A stretch of DNA of 64,000 nucleotides from Nonomuraea polychroma (lineage in GTDB: Bacteria; Actinomycetota; Actinomycetes; Streptosporangiales; Streptosporangiaceae), in assembly GCF_004011505.1 (NCBI RefSeq), contig NZ_SAUN01000001.1:310001-374000 (forward strand). Direction: 5' to 3'. The stretch's first letter is position 1; every line of letters begins with the position of its first letter. The position numbers and the translations under genes are program-made. Shown piece by piece: positions 17,668 to 26,982 of this stretch. The notes under the pieces are model-generated. The model was not told the DNA's origin, did no database searches, and saw only the letters and a list, made by a program, of their open reading frames with translations.

Positions 17668-18837
17668 CTAAGACACGCGTCCTACCAGATGCAACCGGCC
17701 AGTGCCATCGATGTATCCCCGGTCGCCAGTGTGGACGAACCCGTCCCTGGCGAAAACCGCTTGATCGGTGTTGTTGCCAACGTAGCCGCTCATGACCGCG
17801 TCCGAGCGAAGAAGGACCTCCCCTTCCTCGTCATCAGGCAGGAGGCGGCCGTCCGCGTCCCTGATCGACACGTCCACCCCGCCGCGCGGCCTGCCGACGC
17901 TCACCTCGGCGTCCTCGGGCGGGTCGTCGGGCCGCGTGCCGAGCCCGAGCCCGGCCTCGGTGCAGATGTACCGGTTGCAGACCGGCACGCCGTACTTGGC
18001 CCGCAGCGCCCTGATCAGCTCGGGCGGGGCGGGCGCGCCGCTGGACAGGATGAGGGTCAGGTCGGGCAGGTCACCGCCGCCGGCGAGGATGCGCGCGAGC
18101 TGGTCCGGGGTGCCCTGCAACACGCTGATCCGGTGCTCGCGCAACACCCGCAGGGCGGCGTCCTCGCTCCATGCGGGCAGCACGTGGCAGGTCCGCCCGG
18201 TCTGCAGGAAGATCGGCAGCCGGGTGACGAAGCCGAGCCGCCCGAGCGGATGCGGCACCAGCCGGGCGTCACCAGTGGCCCAGCGGTCGCCGGCCCCGTG
18301 GGCGCGGATGGCCTCGAGCTGGCGGTTGCCGAACAACACGCCCTTGGGCGGCCCGGTCCGTCCCGAAGTGAAAGTGATCACCACCTGACGCCCGGGGTCG
18401 GGTGGGAACGGCGGCGGTGGCGGCTCGGCCCGGCACAGCCCGCCGAGCCGCGCCGGGTCGTAGGAGTCCCGTGGCTGCCCGCCGCCCTCGACGGGCAGCG
18501 TCACCACGTCGAGCCCGGCCAGCGGCGGCAACACCCGTGGGACGGTGATGACAAGGGCCGGCTCCAGCATGGTCAGCAGCTCCACGCGGTCCGTCCCGAT
18601 GCCCGCGGTCACCGCGCCGATCTTCGCGGCGGCGACGTAGCAGATCACGAACTCGGGCCCGTCGGGCAGCGCGAGGACCACGACGTCGCCGACGCGGATC
18701 CCCCGATGGGCGAGCCCGGCGGCCACCTGGTCGGAAAGCCGGTCGAGGTCGGCGAAGGTCAGCGAAGTGGCGCCGGTGACGACGGCCGCGCGCGCCCCGA
18801 ATGTACGTGCGGCCGCACCGGCCAGCAGGCGCAACAT
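17668..18837 (-). CDS. ANL acyl-CoA ligase-like protein lacking the C-terminal domain
   Basis: 389 residues instead of about 500. It ends with LHLVGRVS, exactly at the hinge where the C-terminal domain with the catalytic Lys should begin. The P-loop reads TSGRTGPPKG, with Arg in place of the usual Thr. The stop overlaps the ribosome site of fprA (TAGGAGG), so the end looks native rather than a recent frameshift. It probably cannot finish thioesterification; a binding or subunit role beside the full-length ligase upstream is possible. A shortened but active adenylation enzyme cannot be excluded. Confidence 0.85.
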   Translation of the reverse strand: MLRLLAGAAARTFGARAAVVTGATSLTFADLDRLSDQVAAGLAHRGIRVGDVVVLALPDGPEFVICYVAAAKIGAVTAGIGTDRVELLTMLEPALVITVPRVLPPLAGLDVVTLPVEGGGQPRDSYDPARLGGLCRAEPPPPPFPPDPGRQVVITFTSGRTGPPKGVLFGNRQLEAIRAHGAGDRWATGDARLVPHPLGRLGFVTRLPIFLQTGRTCHVLPAWSEDAALRVLREHRISVLQGTPDQLARILAGGGDLPDLTLILSSGAPAPPELIRALRAKYGVPVCNRYICTEAGLGLGTRPDDPPEDAEVSVGRPRGGVDVSIRDADGRLLPDDEEGEVLLRSDAVMSGYVGNNTDQAVFARDGFVHTGDRGYIDGTGRLHLVGRVS

Positions 18838-18870
18838 GGCAGCTCCTGGGGCAGTGGGCGCACTTCCAAC

Positions 18871-20409
18871 CTACTCGCCCGGCGCCTGCCTCGCCCGATC
18901 GCGGAGGACCTGTTTGTCGATCTTGCCGTTGACGTTGACCGGCAGGGCGTCCACCACGACGACCCGCTTGGGGATCTTGTAGTTGGACATGTTGGCCCGC
19001 GCCCACCCGACCAGCGTGTCGGGGTCGACGGCCGCGCCGGGCCTCGGGACCACGTACGCCACCCCCGCCTCGCCCGTGGCGGAGTCGGGGACGCCGACGA
19101 CCGCGGCCTGGGCCAGCGATCCCTCGCGCAGGAGCAGCGACTCGACCTCGGCAGGCGAGACGTTGAAGCCGTTGACGATGTAGAGCTCCTTCTTGCGGTC
19201 CACGATCGCGAGGTTGCCCTGCTCGTCCAGCACGCCGACGTCGCCGGTGTGCAGCCAGCCGCCGGCGTCGACGGCCTCGGCCGTGTGCTCGGGCGCGTTC
19301 CAGTAGCCGCGCATCACGCCGTACCCGCGCTGCAGGATCTCGCCGCGCTCGCCGGGCGCGACCTCCTTGCCGTCGTCATCGACGATCTTGACCTCGATGC
19401 CCGGCACCGGCCTGCCGGTGGTGTTGGCGACGACCTCGATGGGGTCGCCGGCCCTGGTCATGGAGACGACCGTGCCCTCCGTCAGCCCGTACGCGTTGAT
19501 CATCCGCTCCAGGCCGACCCGCTCGGCCAGCCGCCTGATCAGCGTCGCCGGCACGGCGGCGGCGCCGCAGATGGCCACGCGTAACGACGACACGTCCCAG
19601 GAGCCGCGGTCCAGCTCGTCCAGGATCCGGTGGAACAACGTGGGCGGCCCGGCCAGGATGGTGACGCGTTCGGCCGAGATGAGCGACATGAGAGCGTCCG
19701 GGGTGAAGATCGGGATCGGCACCATCGTGGCCCGGCGCATGACGCAGGCGACAAGCCCGGCGTTCAGCCCGAAGCCGTGGCTGAACGGGGCGATGATCGG
19801 ATACCGGTCGTGCTCGTTCAGCGTGACGATCTCGGACCAGTCCCAGTAGCCGCGCACGACCTGGGCGTGGTCCAGCATGACGCCCTTGGGCGTGCCGGTG
19901 GTGCCCGACGTGGACATGATCTCGCACAGGTCCTCCGGCCGTACGGCGAGTGCCCGCTCCTCGGCCTCCCGCGCGGAGACCCGCGCCCCGAGCGCACGCA
20001 GCTCCGACGCCGGGGGGACGATCGTGTGACGCAGGCCGGGCAGCTCCGGCAGCAGCCCGGCGAGCGGGACGGCCGTGGGGCCATCCCCGGTGATCAGCAC
20101 CTTCGCGCCGGTCTTCTCGATCAGCTGGGCCGCCTCGATGCCCTTGTACCTGGACGAGAGCGGCACGATCACCCCGCCCGCGTCCCAGATGCCGAACGCG
20201 TGCGCCACCCAGTACGCGGAATTCACCCCCCACATCGCCACCCTGTCGCCCGGGGCGACGCCCAGGGCGATGAGGCCGCGGGCGACGTCGGCGGCCGCCA
20301 CCCGCAGCCCGGCCATCGTCATCCGGACGCCGCCCTCGGCGACGATCGTGGCGGCGGCGTGGTCGTCGGCCTGCTCGCGCAGCATGCGGGGGAGCGTTCC
20401 CCAGTCCAT
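18871..20409 (-). CDS. Acyl-CoA synthetase, full length (FadD3-like)
   Basis: 512 residues with complete ANL motifs: STSGTTGTPKGVML, INAYGLTEGT, GWLHTGDVG, the hinge DRKKELYIVNG and the C-terminal catalytic Lys in NVNGKIDKQ. It activates a carboxylic acid as AMP ester and then CoA thioester. The length and setting (acyl-CoA dehydrogenases, Ltp2, SDR) resemble mycobacterial FadD3, which activates a steroid C/D-ring propionate. That substrate is inference. It starts after GGGGGA, 10 bp behind the PaaK-like gene. Confidence 0.92.
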   Translation of the reverse strand: MDWGTLPRMLREQADDHAAATIVAEGGVRMTMAGLRVAAADVARGLIALGVAPGDRVAMWGVNSAYWVAHAFGIWDAGGVIVPLSSRYKGIEAAQLIEKTGAKVLITGDGPTAVPLAGLLPELPGLRHTIVPPASELRALGARVSAREAEERALAVRPEDLCEIMSTSGTTGTPKGVMLDHAQVVRGYWDWSEIVTLNEHDRYPIIAPFSHGFGLNAGLVACVMRRATMVPIPIFTPDALMSLISAERVTILAGPPTLFHRILDELDRGSWDVSSLRVAICGAAAVPATLIRRLAERVGLERMINAYGLTEGTVVSMTRAGDPIEVVANTTGRPVPGIEVKIVDDDGKEVAPGERGEILQRGYGVMRGYWNAPEHTAEAVDAGGWLHTGDVGVLDEQGNLAIVDRKKELYIVNGFNVSPAEVESLLLREGSLAQAAVVGVPDSATGEAGVAYVVPRPGAAVDPDTLVGWARANMSNYKIPKRVVVVDALPVNVNGKIDKQVLRDRARQAPGE

Positions 20410-20418
20410 CGGATCCCC

Positions 20419-21477
20419 CTACGAGATGAGAGCCCGGTCCCTGCCCAGATGGTGGCCGCGCAGGTCGGTCACCGTGCCGGGGCGCGGCGTTTCTGCGACG
20501 TCCTGGGCGATCTCCACGCTGATCGAGACGGGGGTCAGCGCCCCCACAGCCTGCTGGATCCGCGAGCGCCACATGGGGTTGCCGACCAGGCTCTGCCGGT
20601 TGAACGTCACGGTGAGCACGGCCGCGTCCAGCGTGCCCTGCCTGCTGATCTGAAGGTCCCAGCCCGCCACCCCGTCGATCTTCGACAGCGCCTTCTCGAC
20701 CCGGGGCAGGGCCAGCCACACGCCTCTGACCAGCACGTGCTCGCCCACGGTGTGTACGGGCGCCGGGATGCCGTCACCGGCTCCGGCCACCTGCCCGGTC
20801 CTCAGCACGGCGTCGCCGAGCGTCGCGTGCCCGTGCGGGGTGACGACCAGCTCGGCCAGCTCCGCGCCCGCGTCGGGCTCGGCGTCCTTGGCGAGCGCCG
20901 CCAGCCCCAGCATGCCGTCGGCGAGCGGGGTGAGCGGGTCGTCCTCTGCCGCCCGCCAGGCCAGGGCCGTGCCGCCGAACGGGCTCGCGTACACCTCTGT
21001 GACCCGCGCCGCGAATTCGCCCGCCAGATGACCGAGCGTTCGTTTCGAGGCGATCTCGCCGGTCAGCACGATGTTCCTGAGCCCGAGGTCCAGCGGGTCC
21101 AGGAGGAACTCCAGGTGCAGGCGGGCCAGGAAGTCCATGGCGCCCGTCGGGGTGGCCACGAGCGTGGTGGCACGCAGCGTGGACAGCGCGTGGTGCAGGC
21201 GCATCCGGCCACGCGGCCCCAGACCCGCGGCGGCCTGTGCCACGTCGGCCGCGGCGGCGGTCCACAACGCGCCCGCGGGCTCGGCGAGCGCCACCGCGAC
21301 CCGGTCCCGCTCGCCCACCCCGGCCGCCCGCAGCGCTGCCGCGGTCAGCCCCACGGCGGCCGTGCGGTCGTCCCGGCTCAGCGGGAAAACGCTCGACACG
21401 TCGGGGGAGACGAGCAGGAGCCCTCCGGCGGTGTGCGCGGCGGCCCCGAGATCGTCGCGGGTCAGCCAGCGACCCAT
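20419..21477 (-). CDS. Degenerate ANL / PaaK-like protein
   Basis: 352 residues from ATG 21477 (TGATG overlap with the upstream gene). The order of segments (a central RNIVLTGEIASKRTL, TEVYASPFGGTALAW, a late VLRTGQV and a C-terminal VLVRGVWLALPRVEKALSKI) follows phenylacetate-CoA-ligase-type proteins. The nucleotide P-loop is missing: the matching region reads LVATPTGAMDFL. Probably not a working ligase; a scaffold or acyl-binding role is possible. Assignment is from pattern only. Confidence 0.65.
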   Translation of the reverse strand: MGRWLTRDDLGAAAHTAGGLLLVSPDVSSVFPLSRDDRTAAVGLTAAALRAAGVGERDRVAVALAEPAGALWTAAAADVAQAAAGLGPRGRMRLHHALSTLRATTLVATPTGAMDFLARLHLEFLLDPLDLGLRNIVLTGEIASKRTLGHLAGEFAARVTEVYASPFGGTALAWRAAEDDPLTPLADGMLGLAALAKDAEPDAGAELAELVVTPHGHATLGDAVLRTGQVAGAGDGIPAPVHTVGEHVLVRGVWLALPRVEKALSKIDGVAGWDLQISRQGTLDAAVLTVTFNRQSLVGNPMWRSRIQQAVGALTPVSISVEIAQDVAETPRPGTVTDLRGHHLGRDRALIS

Positions 21478-22544
21478 CAGCGCACCACCTCGCTCATGAA
21501 CAACGTCATCGACTCGCACACCCGCTCGTGCGCCAGCCCGCCGACCTGGGCCTGGATGATGAGATCCGTGGCGCCCGCCTCGGCGATCCTGGCCAGGGCC
21601 TTGCGCGAGCCCTCCACGTCGTCCACCACCACCATCAGGTGCTCCCGCAGCGTGGCCATGGCCTCATCCGGCGGCATCCCGGCCGCGAGCTGGCCGAGCA
21701 CGCGGTGCGTGGCGTGGCGGGCGTCGTAGTAGTCGGGCGGGGTGACCAGGTTGACCTGGCGGCGGATGTACCACAGGACGGCGTCGGCGGCCGTGGCGTT
21801 GGCCTCGTCCCGCGTGAGGGCGACGAACCAGGGGATCATGAGGGCGACGCGGCGGCTCGACGGGTCGAAGCCGTGCTCGCTCAGGCACTCCCGATAGCGC
21901 GCGATGTCGGCGGCGACGTCGTCGATGCCCTTGAGCATCGTCATGCCGAGCAGGTTGTATCCGTGTTTGGCCGCCGCCAGGTAGCCCTCCAGCGAGGTGG
22001 ACGCCACCCACACCGGGGGATGGGGCTCCTGGACCGGCCGCGGGTAGACCGCCACGTCGGGGATCTCGAAGAACTCGTTCGACCGGCTGATCGGCTCGCC
22101 GTCGGCCCGCCAGATGGCCAGCGTGGCCTCCAGCGAGTCCTCCCAGATCTGCCGGGACTTCTCGAACGGCCGCTGGAACGCCTGATACTCCAGCGGTGAG
22201 GCCCCGCGCCCGGTCCCGAACTCCACCCGGCCGCCGCTCAGCACGTCCAGCGTGGCGACGCGCTCGGCCGTGCGGATCGGGGACTGGAACGGCAGCAGCA
22301 CCACCCCGAGCCCGAGGTGGATGCGCTCGGTCCGCTGCGATATGGCGGCCAGGACCAGGTCGGGTGCGGAGGAGTGGGAGAAGCCCCTGGTGAAGTGGTG
22401 CTCGACGAACCAGGCGGTGTCGAAGCCCAGCCGGTCGCCCAGCACGACCTGGTCGACCACGTTGTGGAACGCCTGTTGCTCGACTTCGCGGGTGCGGCCG
22501 CGGACCTCCAGTTCATACCCCAGGCTGATCCGTAGGGACGTCAT
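21477..22544 (-). CDS. LLM class flavin-dependent oxidoreductase
   Basis: 355 residues from ATG 22544, chosen because GGAGG lies 5 bp upstream. Luciferase-like TIM barrel: AWFVEHHFTRGF, GLGVVLLPFQSPIRTAERVA, GRVEFGTGRGASPLEYQAF. Uses reduced FMN or F420 to oxidise a substrate. First gene of the operon LLM > PaaK-like > ligase > truncated ligase > fprA > DUF6986, with operator C directly upstream. The flavin reductase at 5026-5637 is a plausible partner. Confidence 0.9.
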   Translation of the reverse strand: MTSLRISLGYELEVRGRTREVEQQAFHNVVDQVVLGDRLGFDTAWFVEHHFTRGFSHSSAPDLVLAAISQRTERIHLGLGVVLLPFQSPIRTAERVATLDVLSGGRVEFGTGRGASPLEYQAFQRPFEKSRQIWEDSLEATLAIWRADGEPISRSNEFFEIPDVAVYPRPVQEPHPPVWVASTSLEGYLAAAKHGYNLLGMTMLKGIDDVAADIARYRECLSEHGFDPSSRRVALMIPWFVALTRDEANATAADAVLWYIRRQVNLVTPPDYYDARHATHRVLGQLAAGMPPDEAMATLREHLMVVVDDVEGSRKALARIAEAGATDLIIQAQVGGLAHERVCESMTLFMSEVVR

Positions 22545-22566
22545 CGCGCCTCCGGCACAATAGGAA

Positions 22567-22584
22567 ACCAAGCGCTCGCTTGGT
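22567..22584. promoter_or_regulatory. Operator, perfect inverted repeat (site C)
   Basis: ACCAAGCGCTCGCTTGGT is an 8-2-8 perfect inverted repeat, 22 bp upstream of the LLM gene start. It is the best copy of the CCAAGC-N4-GCTTGG motif in the window. Confidence 0.85.
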
Positions 22585-22638
22585 AGAGCGTATCAGCAGC
22601 GAACACTTGCGGGAAGGGCGCGCGCACGATCAGAGTGG

Positions 22639-23124
22639 ATGCCTGTGAAGCGAAAGCACGCGCCGAGGCGGCCGAAGGACACCACGGTCCCCGATCATGG
22701 CGACGACGGCCTCTCGCTCACGAGTGCCCGCCGCTACGAAGCGTTCGGCCGGGTGATGGCCGCTCTGGCGACCGAGGCGGACTTCATCGAGTCGTGCCGC
22801 GACCTGACCTGGTGGCGGGGATCCGACCACAGCTGGCACATCGAGTGGCGCGACGGGCCGTATGCCTCCGAAGTGGCCTCCCTGCTGGCCGAGCAGGTGC
22901 GCGACCCCGACTATGACGGCTCGCTCGTCACCGAGGCGGGTCCGGGCGGCGGCGGCTCGGCCGTGCTCGACGTGATGGGCGTGCGGTTCGAGCTGCGGGC
23001 GATCGATCCGATGGGCCGGGCCACCGTTCGCTCCCGGGCCGGCTTCTGGCGCCTGGCCGAGGCCCTCGACACCACCCGCCGCACCAACACCCGCCACCCC
23101 TGGGAAGAGCTCCTGGGCGGCTGA
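22639..23124 (+). CDS. Hypothetical protein
   Basis: 161 residues from ATG 22639 with only a weak AGAGTGG upstream. Basic N-terminus (KRKHAPRRPKD), then a mixed alpha/beta body with WWRGSDHSWHIEWRDGPY and a C-terminal HPWEELLGG. I do not recognise a family. It sits between two genes of the CCAAGC regulon, divergent from the LLM gene, so operator C may affect it too. Confidence 0.6.
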   Translation: MPVKRKHAPRRPKDTTVPDHGDDGLSLTSARRYEAFGRVMAALATEADFIESCRDLTWWRGSDHSWHIEWRDGPYASEVASLLAEQVRDPDYDGSLVTEAGPGGGGSAVLDVMGVRFELRAIDPMGRATVRSRAGFWRLAEALDTTRRTNTRHPWEELLGG

Positions 23125-23249
23125 CCCCGCCCTTCCTCCTCGGCCGATCAACCCCACAGGCGTCTGCCCTTCGAACGGCGGGGTGCCCGTTCTCCCGCAA
23201 AGCACCTCCACCTGAAGCTCGCGCCGGCCTCGGAGGCCCGGGAACGGGA

Positions 23250-24194
23250 TCAGGCGGGTGGCCCGAAGACGTGTGCCGCGAGCCGGGCACGGTGCGCCTG
23301 GGGTGGGCAGAAGAGCTGGGCGTCGGACGTGGCCCGCTTGAGGTAGCGGTGCGCCGGGTGCTCCCACGTGATCCCGATCCCGCCGTGGACCTGGATGTTC
23401 TCGCCTGCCGCCACCAGATACGCCTCCGTGCAGTACGACCCCGCGATCGCCGCGAACACCCCGTCCCGCGCCGCCGCGGCGGCCGCCGATCGGGCTGACT
23501 CCACCAGGAGCAACACGTCGGCCAGTTTGTGCTTGATCGCCTGAAAGGACCCGATCGGCCGCCCGAACTGGTGCCGCCGCTGGGCGTGCTCGACCGCCAT
23601 GTCCAGACACCGCTGAGCCCCGCCCACCTGCTCGGCGGCGAGCGCCGCGACGCCGAGGTCCCGCACCCGGGTCCACGCCCGATCGTCGCCGAGCCGCCGT
23701 ACCGGGACGCCGTCGAAGGTCAGCCGCGCCAGCGGCCTGCTCTCGTCCATCGTCGGGTACGTCTCCCGCCACGTGGGCACGGCTTCGACCAGCAGCCCGT
23801 CGACGTAGAGCAGCACCAGCTCGCCGTCCAGCGCGTACGGCACCGCTCCGGTGAGCAGGTCGCCCTCCAGCCGCAACTCGCCGTCACCCGGCAACACCAC
23901 GGTCGCCGTCACCGCCCCGTCGCCCAGTGCCGCCAGCAGGTCGGACGCCCCGCAGGAAGCGGCCGCCGTCACCGCCATCACCGCCGACTGCACGAAGGGA
24001 TGCGGCGACAGGACCCGGCCCAGTTCCTCCGCCACGGCCGCCATCTCGGCCGGCCCGCATCCCGCGCCGCCGTGCTCCTCGGGAACGAGCAACCCCGCGA
24101 CGCCCACGTCCCGGGCGAACTCCTGCCAGGACGCGCCGGGACGGCCGCCGAGGTAGTCGCGGACAACGGCGCGGAGCTCATCGGGAAGCGACAC
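23250..24194 (-). CDS. Acyl-CoA dehydrogenase, short form
   Basis: 314 residues from GTG 24194; a TTG further upstream would lie inside the operator. Acyl-CoA dehydrogenase motifs are present (GLLVPEEHGGAGCGP, RRHQFGRPIGSFQAIKHKLAD, IQVHGGIGITWEHP) but the protein is about 60 residues shorter than a usual homotetramer subunit. It looks like the partner-type subunits (FadE29/FadE33 kind) of heteromeric steroid enzymes, which need a second subunit. TAGCAT just upstream and no ribosome site suggest a leaderless mRNA. Confidence 0.87.
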   Translation of the reverse strand: MSLPDELRAVVRDYLGGRPGASWQEFARDVGVAGLLVPEEHGGAGCGPAEMAAVAEELGRVLSPHPFVQSAVMAVTAAASCGASDLLAALGDGAVTATVVLPGDGELRLEGDLLTGAVPYALDGELVLLYVDGLLVEAVPTWRETYPTMDESRPLARLTFDGVPVRRLGDDRAWTRVRDLGVAALAAEQVGGAQRCLDMAVEHAQRRHQFGRPIGSFQAIKHKLADVLLLVESARSAAAAAARDGVFAAIAGSYCTEAYLVAAGENIQVHGGIGITWEHPAHRYLKRATSDAQLFCPPQAHRARLAAHVFGPPA

Positions 24195-24208
24195 GGCAGA
24201 TATGCTAA

Positions 24209-24224
24209 CCAAGCGATTGCTTGT
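24209..24224. promoter_or_regulatory. Operator, CCAAGC-N4-GCTTGT (site D)
   Basis: CCAAGCGATTGCTTGT lies 15 bp upstream of the short acyl-CoA dehydrogenase start, next to its probable -10 (TAGCAT on the minus strand). One mismatch to the inverted repeat. Confidence 0.75.
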
Positions 24225-24322
24225 CTTGGTAAAGGAATGACCGAAATTTGCCTTTTCTGTACGGTCACATAATCTGATGGCGGTCTGCCCTATAAGTCCT
24301 CGGGGGAGGGTTTGACCAGGGA

Positions 24323-25000
24323 ATGGAGATGAACAACACCACCATCGACTACGCCGACTTCGCCGAGTACGACCGGCGGCTGAGCCGCATCGAACGTCAC
24401 CTGGTCGCGGCCTTCCTTGGGGGATTGCTCGTCGGCCTCGTCGGCATGCTCATCTCGGGCCGCGGTCCCGCTTGGGTCGGCCAGGTCTACGAGCCCTACG
24501 CCTACCTGGCTCTGGCACTGGCCGTCGGGGTCACCGCGTCGGGGTTCGGGTGGGCGTTGCTGACCACGTTCCTGGCGGCCGTGTCCACGCTGGTCGCGGC
24601 CATGGGCGCGAGCGCGTTCCGCGGCGACCTGGCCTTCGACGTCATCGGCGGCAGCGCCGCCGGGCTCAACTGGATGCTCGCCCTGCTCGTCGGCCTGGGC
24701 CTGCTGGCGTACGTCACCCACAGGGACGACGCCTGGGGCGACCTGGCAGCGGGCGCGGTCGGCGCGGCGCTGATCGCGGACGTCGTGGACCGGGCGACCC
24801 CCGGCTTCATCGACAGCGAGCAGTCGTTCTGGCCCCTTCCCGCGCTGCTCATCGGGCTGCTGTCGGTCGTGGTGGTGCTCGTGCTGCGCAGGAACGCCCG
24901 TGCCCGGCTCCGTGCGCTCGCCCTCGCGGCGGTCTTCGCGGGCTTGTTCGCCACCGGCCTGGCCGCCTTCGTCGCCGGCTGGATACCCTTTGCGGTCTGA
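24323..25000 (+). CDS. Multi-pass membrane protein
   Basis: 225 residues from ATG 24323; ATG 24329 is also possible. An acidic soluble N-terminus of about 28 residues is followed by about six hydrophobic helices (LVAAFLGGLLVGLVGMLIS, ALAVGVTASGFGWALLTTFL, and others) and a late basic loop RRNARARLRA. No family recognised. Separate from proS, which follows after 129 bp. Confidence 0.75.
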   Translation: MEMNNTTIDYADFAEYDRRLSRIERHLVAAFLGGLLVGLVGMLISGRGPAWVGQVYEPYAYLALALAVGVTASGFGWALLTTFLAAVSTLVAAMGASAFRGDLAFDVIGGSAAGLNWMLALLVGLGLLAYVTHRDDAWGDLAAGAVGAALIADVVDRATPGFIDSEQSFWPLPALLIGLLSVVVVLVLRRNARARLRALALAAVFAGLFATGLAAFVAGWIPFAV

Positions 25001-25129
25001 CTAGCTGGTGATTCGGCCGGTGGTTCAGCCGGCGGCTCGGTTCGGGCGGCGGATTTAAGGCCGAGCGAGCGGCTCCCCCGACTCGATAGCCTGTAATCCT
25101 TCACATCCAGGTTCGAGCAAGGAGTAGCC

Positions 25130-26872
25130 GTGTTGCTGCGCATGTCGTCGTTGTTTCTTCGCACCCTGCGGGACGACCCGGCAGACGCGGAAGTGCCGAG
25201 CCACAAGCTCCTGGTCCGCGCCGGCTACGTCCGCCGCGTCGCCCCCGGCATCTACTCCTGGCTGCCCCTCGGCAAGCTCGTCCTGGAAAACGTCACCAGG
25301 ATCGTCCGCGAGGAGATGAACCGGATGGGCGCCCAGGAGGTGCTCTTCCCCGCCCTGCTGCCCCGCGAATACTACGAGGCCACCGGACGCTGGACCGAAT
25401 ACGGCGACACGCTGTTCAGGCTCCAGGACCGCAAGGGCGCCGACTACCTCCTCGGGCCCACCCACGAGGAGCTCTTCACCGACATGGTCAAGGGCGAATA
25501 CTCCTCCTACAAGGACTATCCGGTCACCCTTTACCAGATTCAGACCAAATACCGCGACGAGGCCAGGCCCAGGGCGGGCATCCTGCGGGGCCGCGAGTTC
25601 CTCATGAAGGACTCCTACTCGTTCGACCTCGACGACGACGGGCTCAAGCGCTCCTACGAGCAGCACCGCGAGGCCTACATCCGGACCTTCGACCGGCTCG
25701 GCATCCGCTACAAGATCGTGTTCGCGCAGTCGGGCGCCATGGGCGGGTCGGCGTCGGAGGAGTTCCTCGCGCCCACGCCGACCGGCGAGGACACGTTCGT
25801 CGCCTGCCACTCCTGCGGCTACGCGGCCAACGCGGAGGCCGTCACCACGCCCGCGCCGGCCGCCCGCTCCTACGAGGACGTGCCGCCCCTGCGGGTCATG
25901 GACACCCCCGACACCCCGACCATCGAGACGCTGGTCGCGCACGTCAACGAGCACCACGGGCTGTCCATCACCGCCGCGGAAACGTTGAAGAACGTCGTCG
26001 TCAAGGTCACGACGCCGGGCTCCGACAAGATCGAGACGCTGATCATCGGCGTGCCCGGCGACCGCGAGGTGGACTTCAAGCGCCTGGAGGCGGCGCTGGC
26101 CCCCGGCGAGCCCGCCATCTTCGAGGCCGCCGACTTCGCCAGGCACCCCGGGCTCGTGCGCGGCTACATCGGGCCGCAGGTCCTGCGCGAGCTCGGCATC
26201 CGCTATCTCGTCGACCCGCGTGTGGTCACCGGCACCTCCTGGGTGACCGGCGCCAACGAGCCGGGCAAGCACGCCGCCAACGTGGTCGCCGGCCGCGACT
26301 TCACCCCTGACGGCACGATCGAGGCCGCCGAGGTGCGCGCCGGCGACCCCTGCCCCCGTTGCGGCTCGGGGTTGTCCATCGACCGCGGCATCGAGATCGG
26401 CCACATCTTCCAGCTCGGCCGCAAATACGCCGACGCCGCCGGCCTCGACGCCCTGGGCCCCGACGGCAAGCCGATCCGCATCACCATGGGCTCGTACGGC
26501 ATCGGCGTCTCGCGCGCCGTGGCGGTCATCGCCGAGCAGGCCTACGACGCGCTCGGCCTCGTGTGGCCTCGCGAGGTCGCGCCCGCCGACGTGCACATCG
26601 TCGGCACCGGCAAGGAAAACCAGGTGGAGGCGGCGCTGGAGCTGGCCGGCGAGCTGGCCTCGCGCGGCGTGCGCGTCCTGGTGGACGACCGGCCGCAGGT
26701 GTCGCCGGGCGTCAAGTTCAAGGACGCCGAACTGCTGGGGGTGCCGACCATCGTGGTGGTCGGGCGCGGGCTGTCGCAGGGCGTGGTCGAGCTGCGGGAC
26801 CGCGTCTCGGGCGAGAAGTCTGAGATCCCGCTGACCGAGGCCGCCGACCGCGTCGCCGCCGCCATCGCCTGA
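25130..26872 (+). CDS. proS: Proline-tRNA ligase, bacterial type
   Basis: 580 residues from GTG 25130, with AAGGAG 5 bp upstream. Class II motifs are clear ([21 protein letters not shown] start, [23 protein letters not shown], the [17 protein letters not shown] motif 3). The insertion (editing) domain between motifs 2 and 3 is present, so it can hydrolyse Ala-tRNA(Pro). The C-terminal anticodon domain ends in an [13 protein letters not shown] helix. Stands alone before a bidirectional terminator. Confidence 0.97.
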   Translation: MLLRMSSLFLRTLRDDPADAEVPSHKLLVRAGYVRRVAPGIYSWLPLGKLVLENVTRIVREEMNRMGAQEVLFPALLPREYYEATGRWTEYGDTLFRLQDRKGADYLLGPTHEELFTDMVKGEYSSYKDYPVTLYQIQTKYRDEARPRAGILRGREFLMKDSYSFDLDDDGLKRSYEQHREAYIRTFDRLGIRYKIVFAQSGAMGGSASEEFLAPTPTGEDTFVACHSCGYAANAEAVTTPAPAARSYEDVPPLRVMDTPDTPTIETLVAHVNEHHGLSITAAETLKNVVVKVTTPGSDKIETLIIGVPGDREVDFKRLEAALAPGEPAIFEAADFARHPGLVRGYIGPQVLRELGIRYLVDPRVVTGTSWVTGANEPGKHAANVVAGRDFTPDGTIEAAEVRAGDPCPRCGSGLSIDRGIEIGHIFQLGRKYADAAGLDALGPDGKPIRITMGSYGIGVSRAVAVIAEQAYDALGLVWPREVAPADVHIVGTGKENQVEAALELAGELASRGVRVLVDDRPQVSPGVKFKDAELLGVPTIVVVGRGLSQGVVELRDRVSGEKSEIPLTEAADRVAAAIA

Positions 26873-26886
26873 CACCTCTGCCCTGA

Positions 26887-26920
26887 GCGGGCCCGCTGCC
26901 CTTGCCGGGCACGGGCCCGC
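26887..26920. terminator. Bidirectional terminator between proS and hydrolase gene
   Basis: GCGGGCCCG (26887-26895) pairs with CGGGCCCGC (26912-26920), and TGCCC (26897-26901) with GGGCA (26907-26911), giving a 14 bp stem with one bulged base. It lies between convergent genes. Confidence 0.85.
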
Positions 26921-26982
26921 GCTGACAAGGCGTGCTGAGCCGCGCGCCAGTCGCGGCGGCCAGGCATGCGCCGTCCGGGGCT

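Noticed and set aside
17668-18837. Frameshifted pseudogene of a full ligase
   Set aside because: No continuation of the C-terminal domain follows in any frame; the stop is immediately used as the fprA ribosome site.
5676-24224. Direct assignment of the CCAAGC motif to KstR2
   Set aside because: Sites A and B fit the KstR2 pattern or nearly so, but C and D do not keep the CAAG-nn-CTTG spacing, so only a TetR-type operator is claimed.
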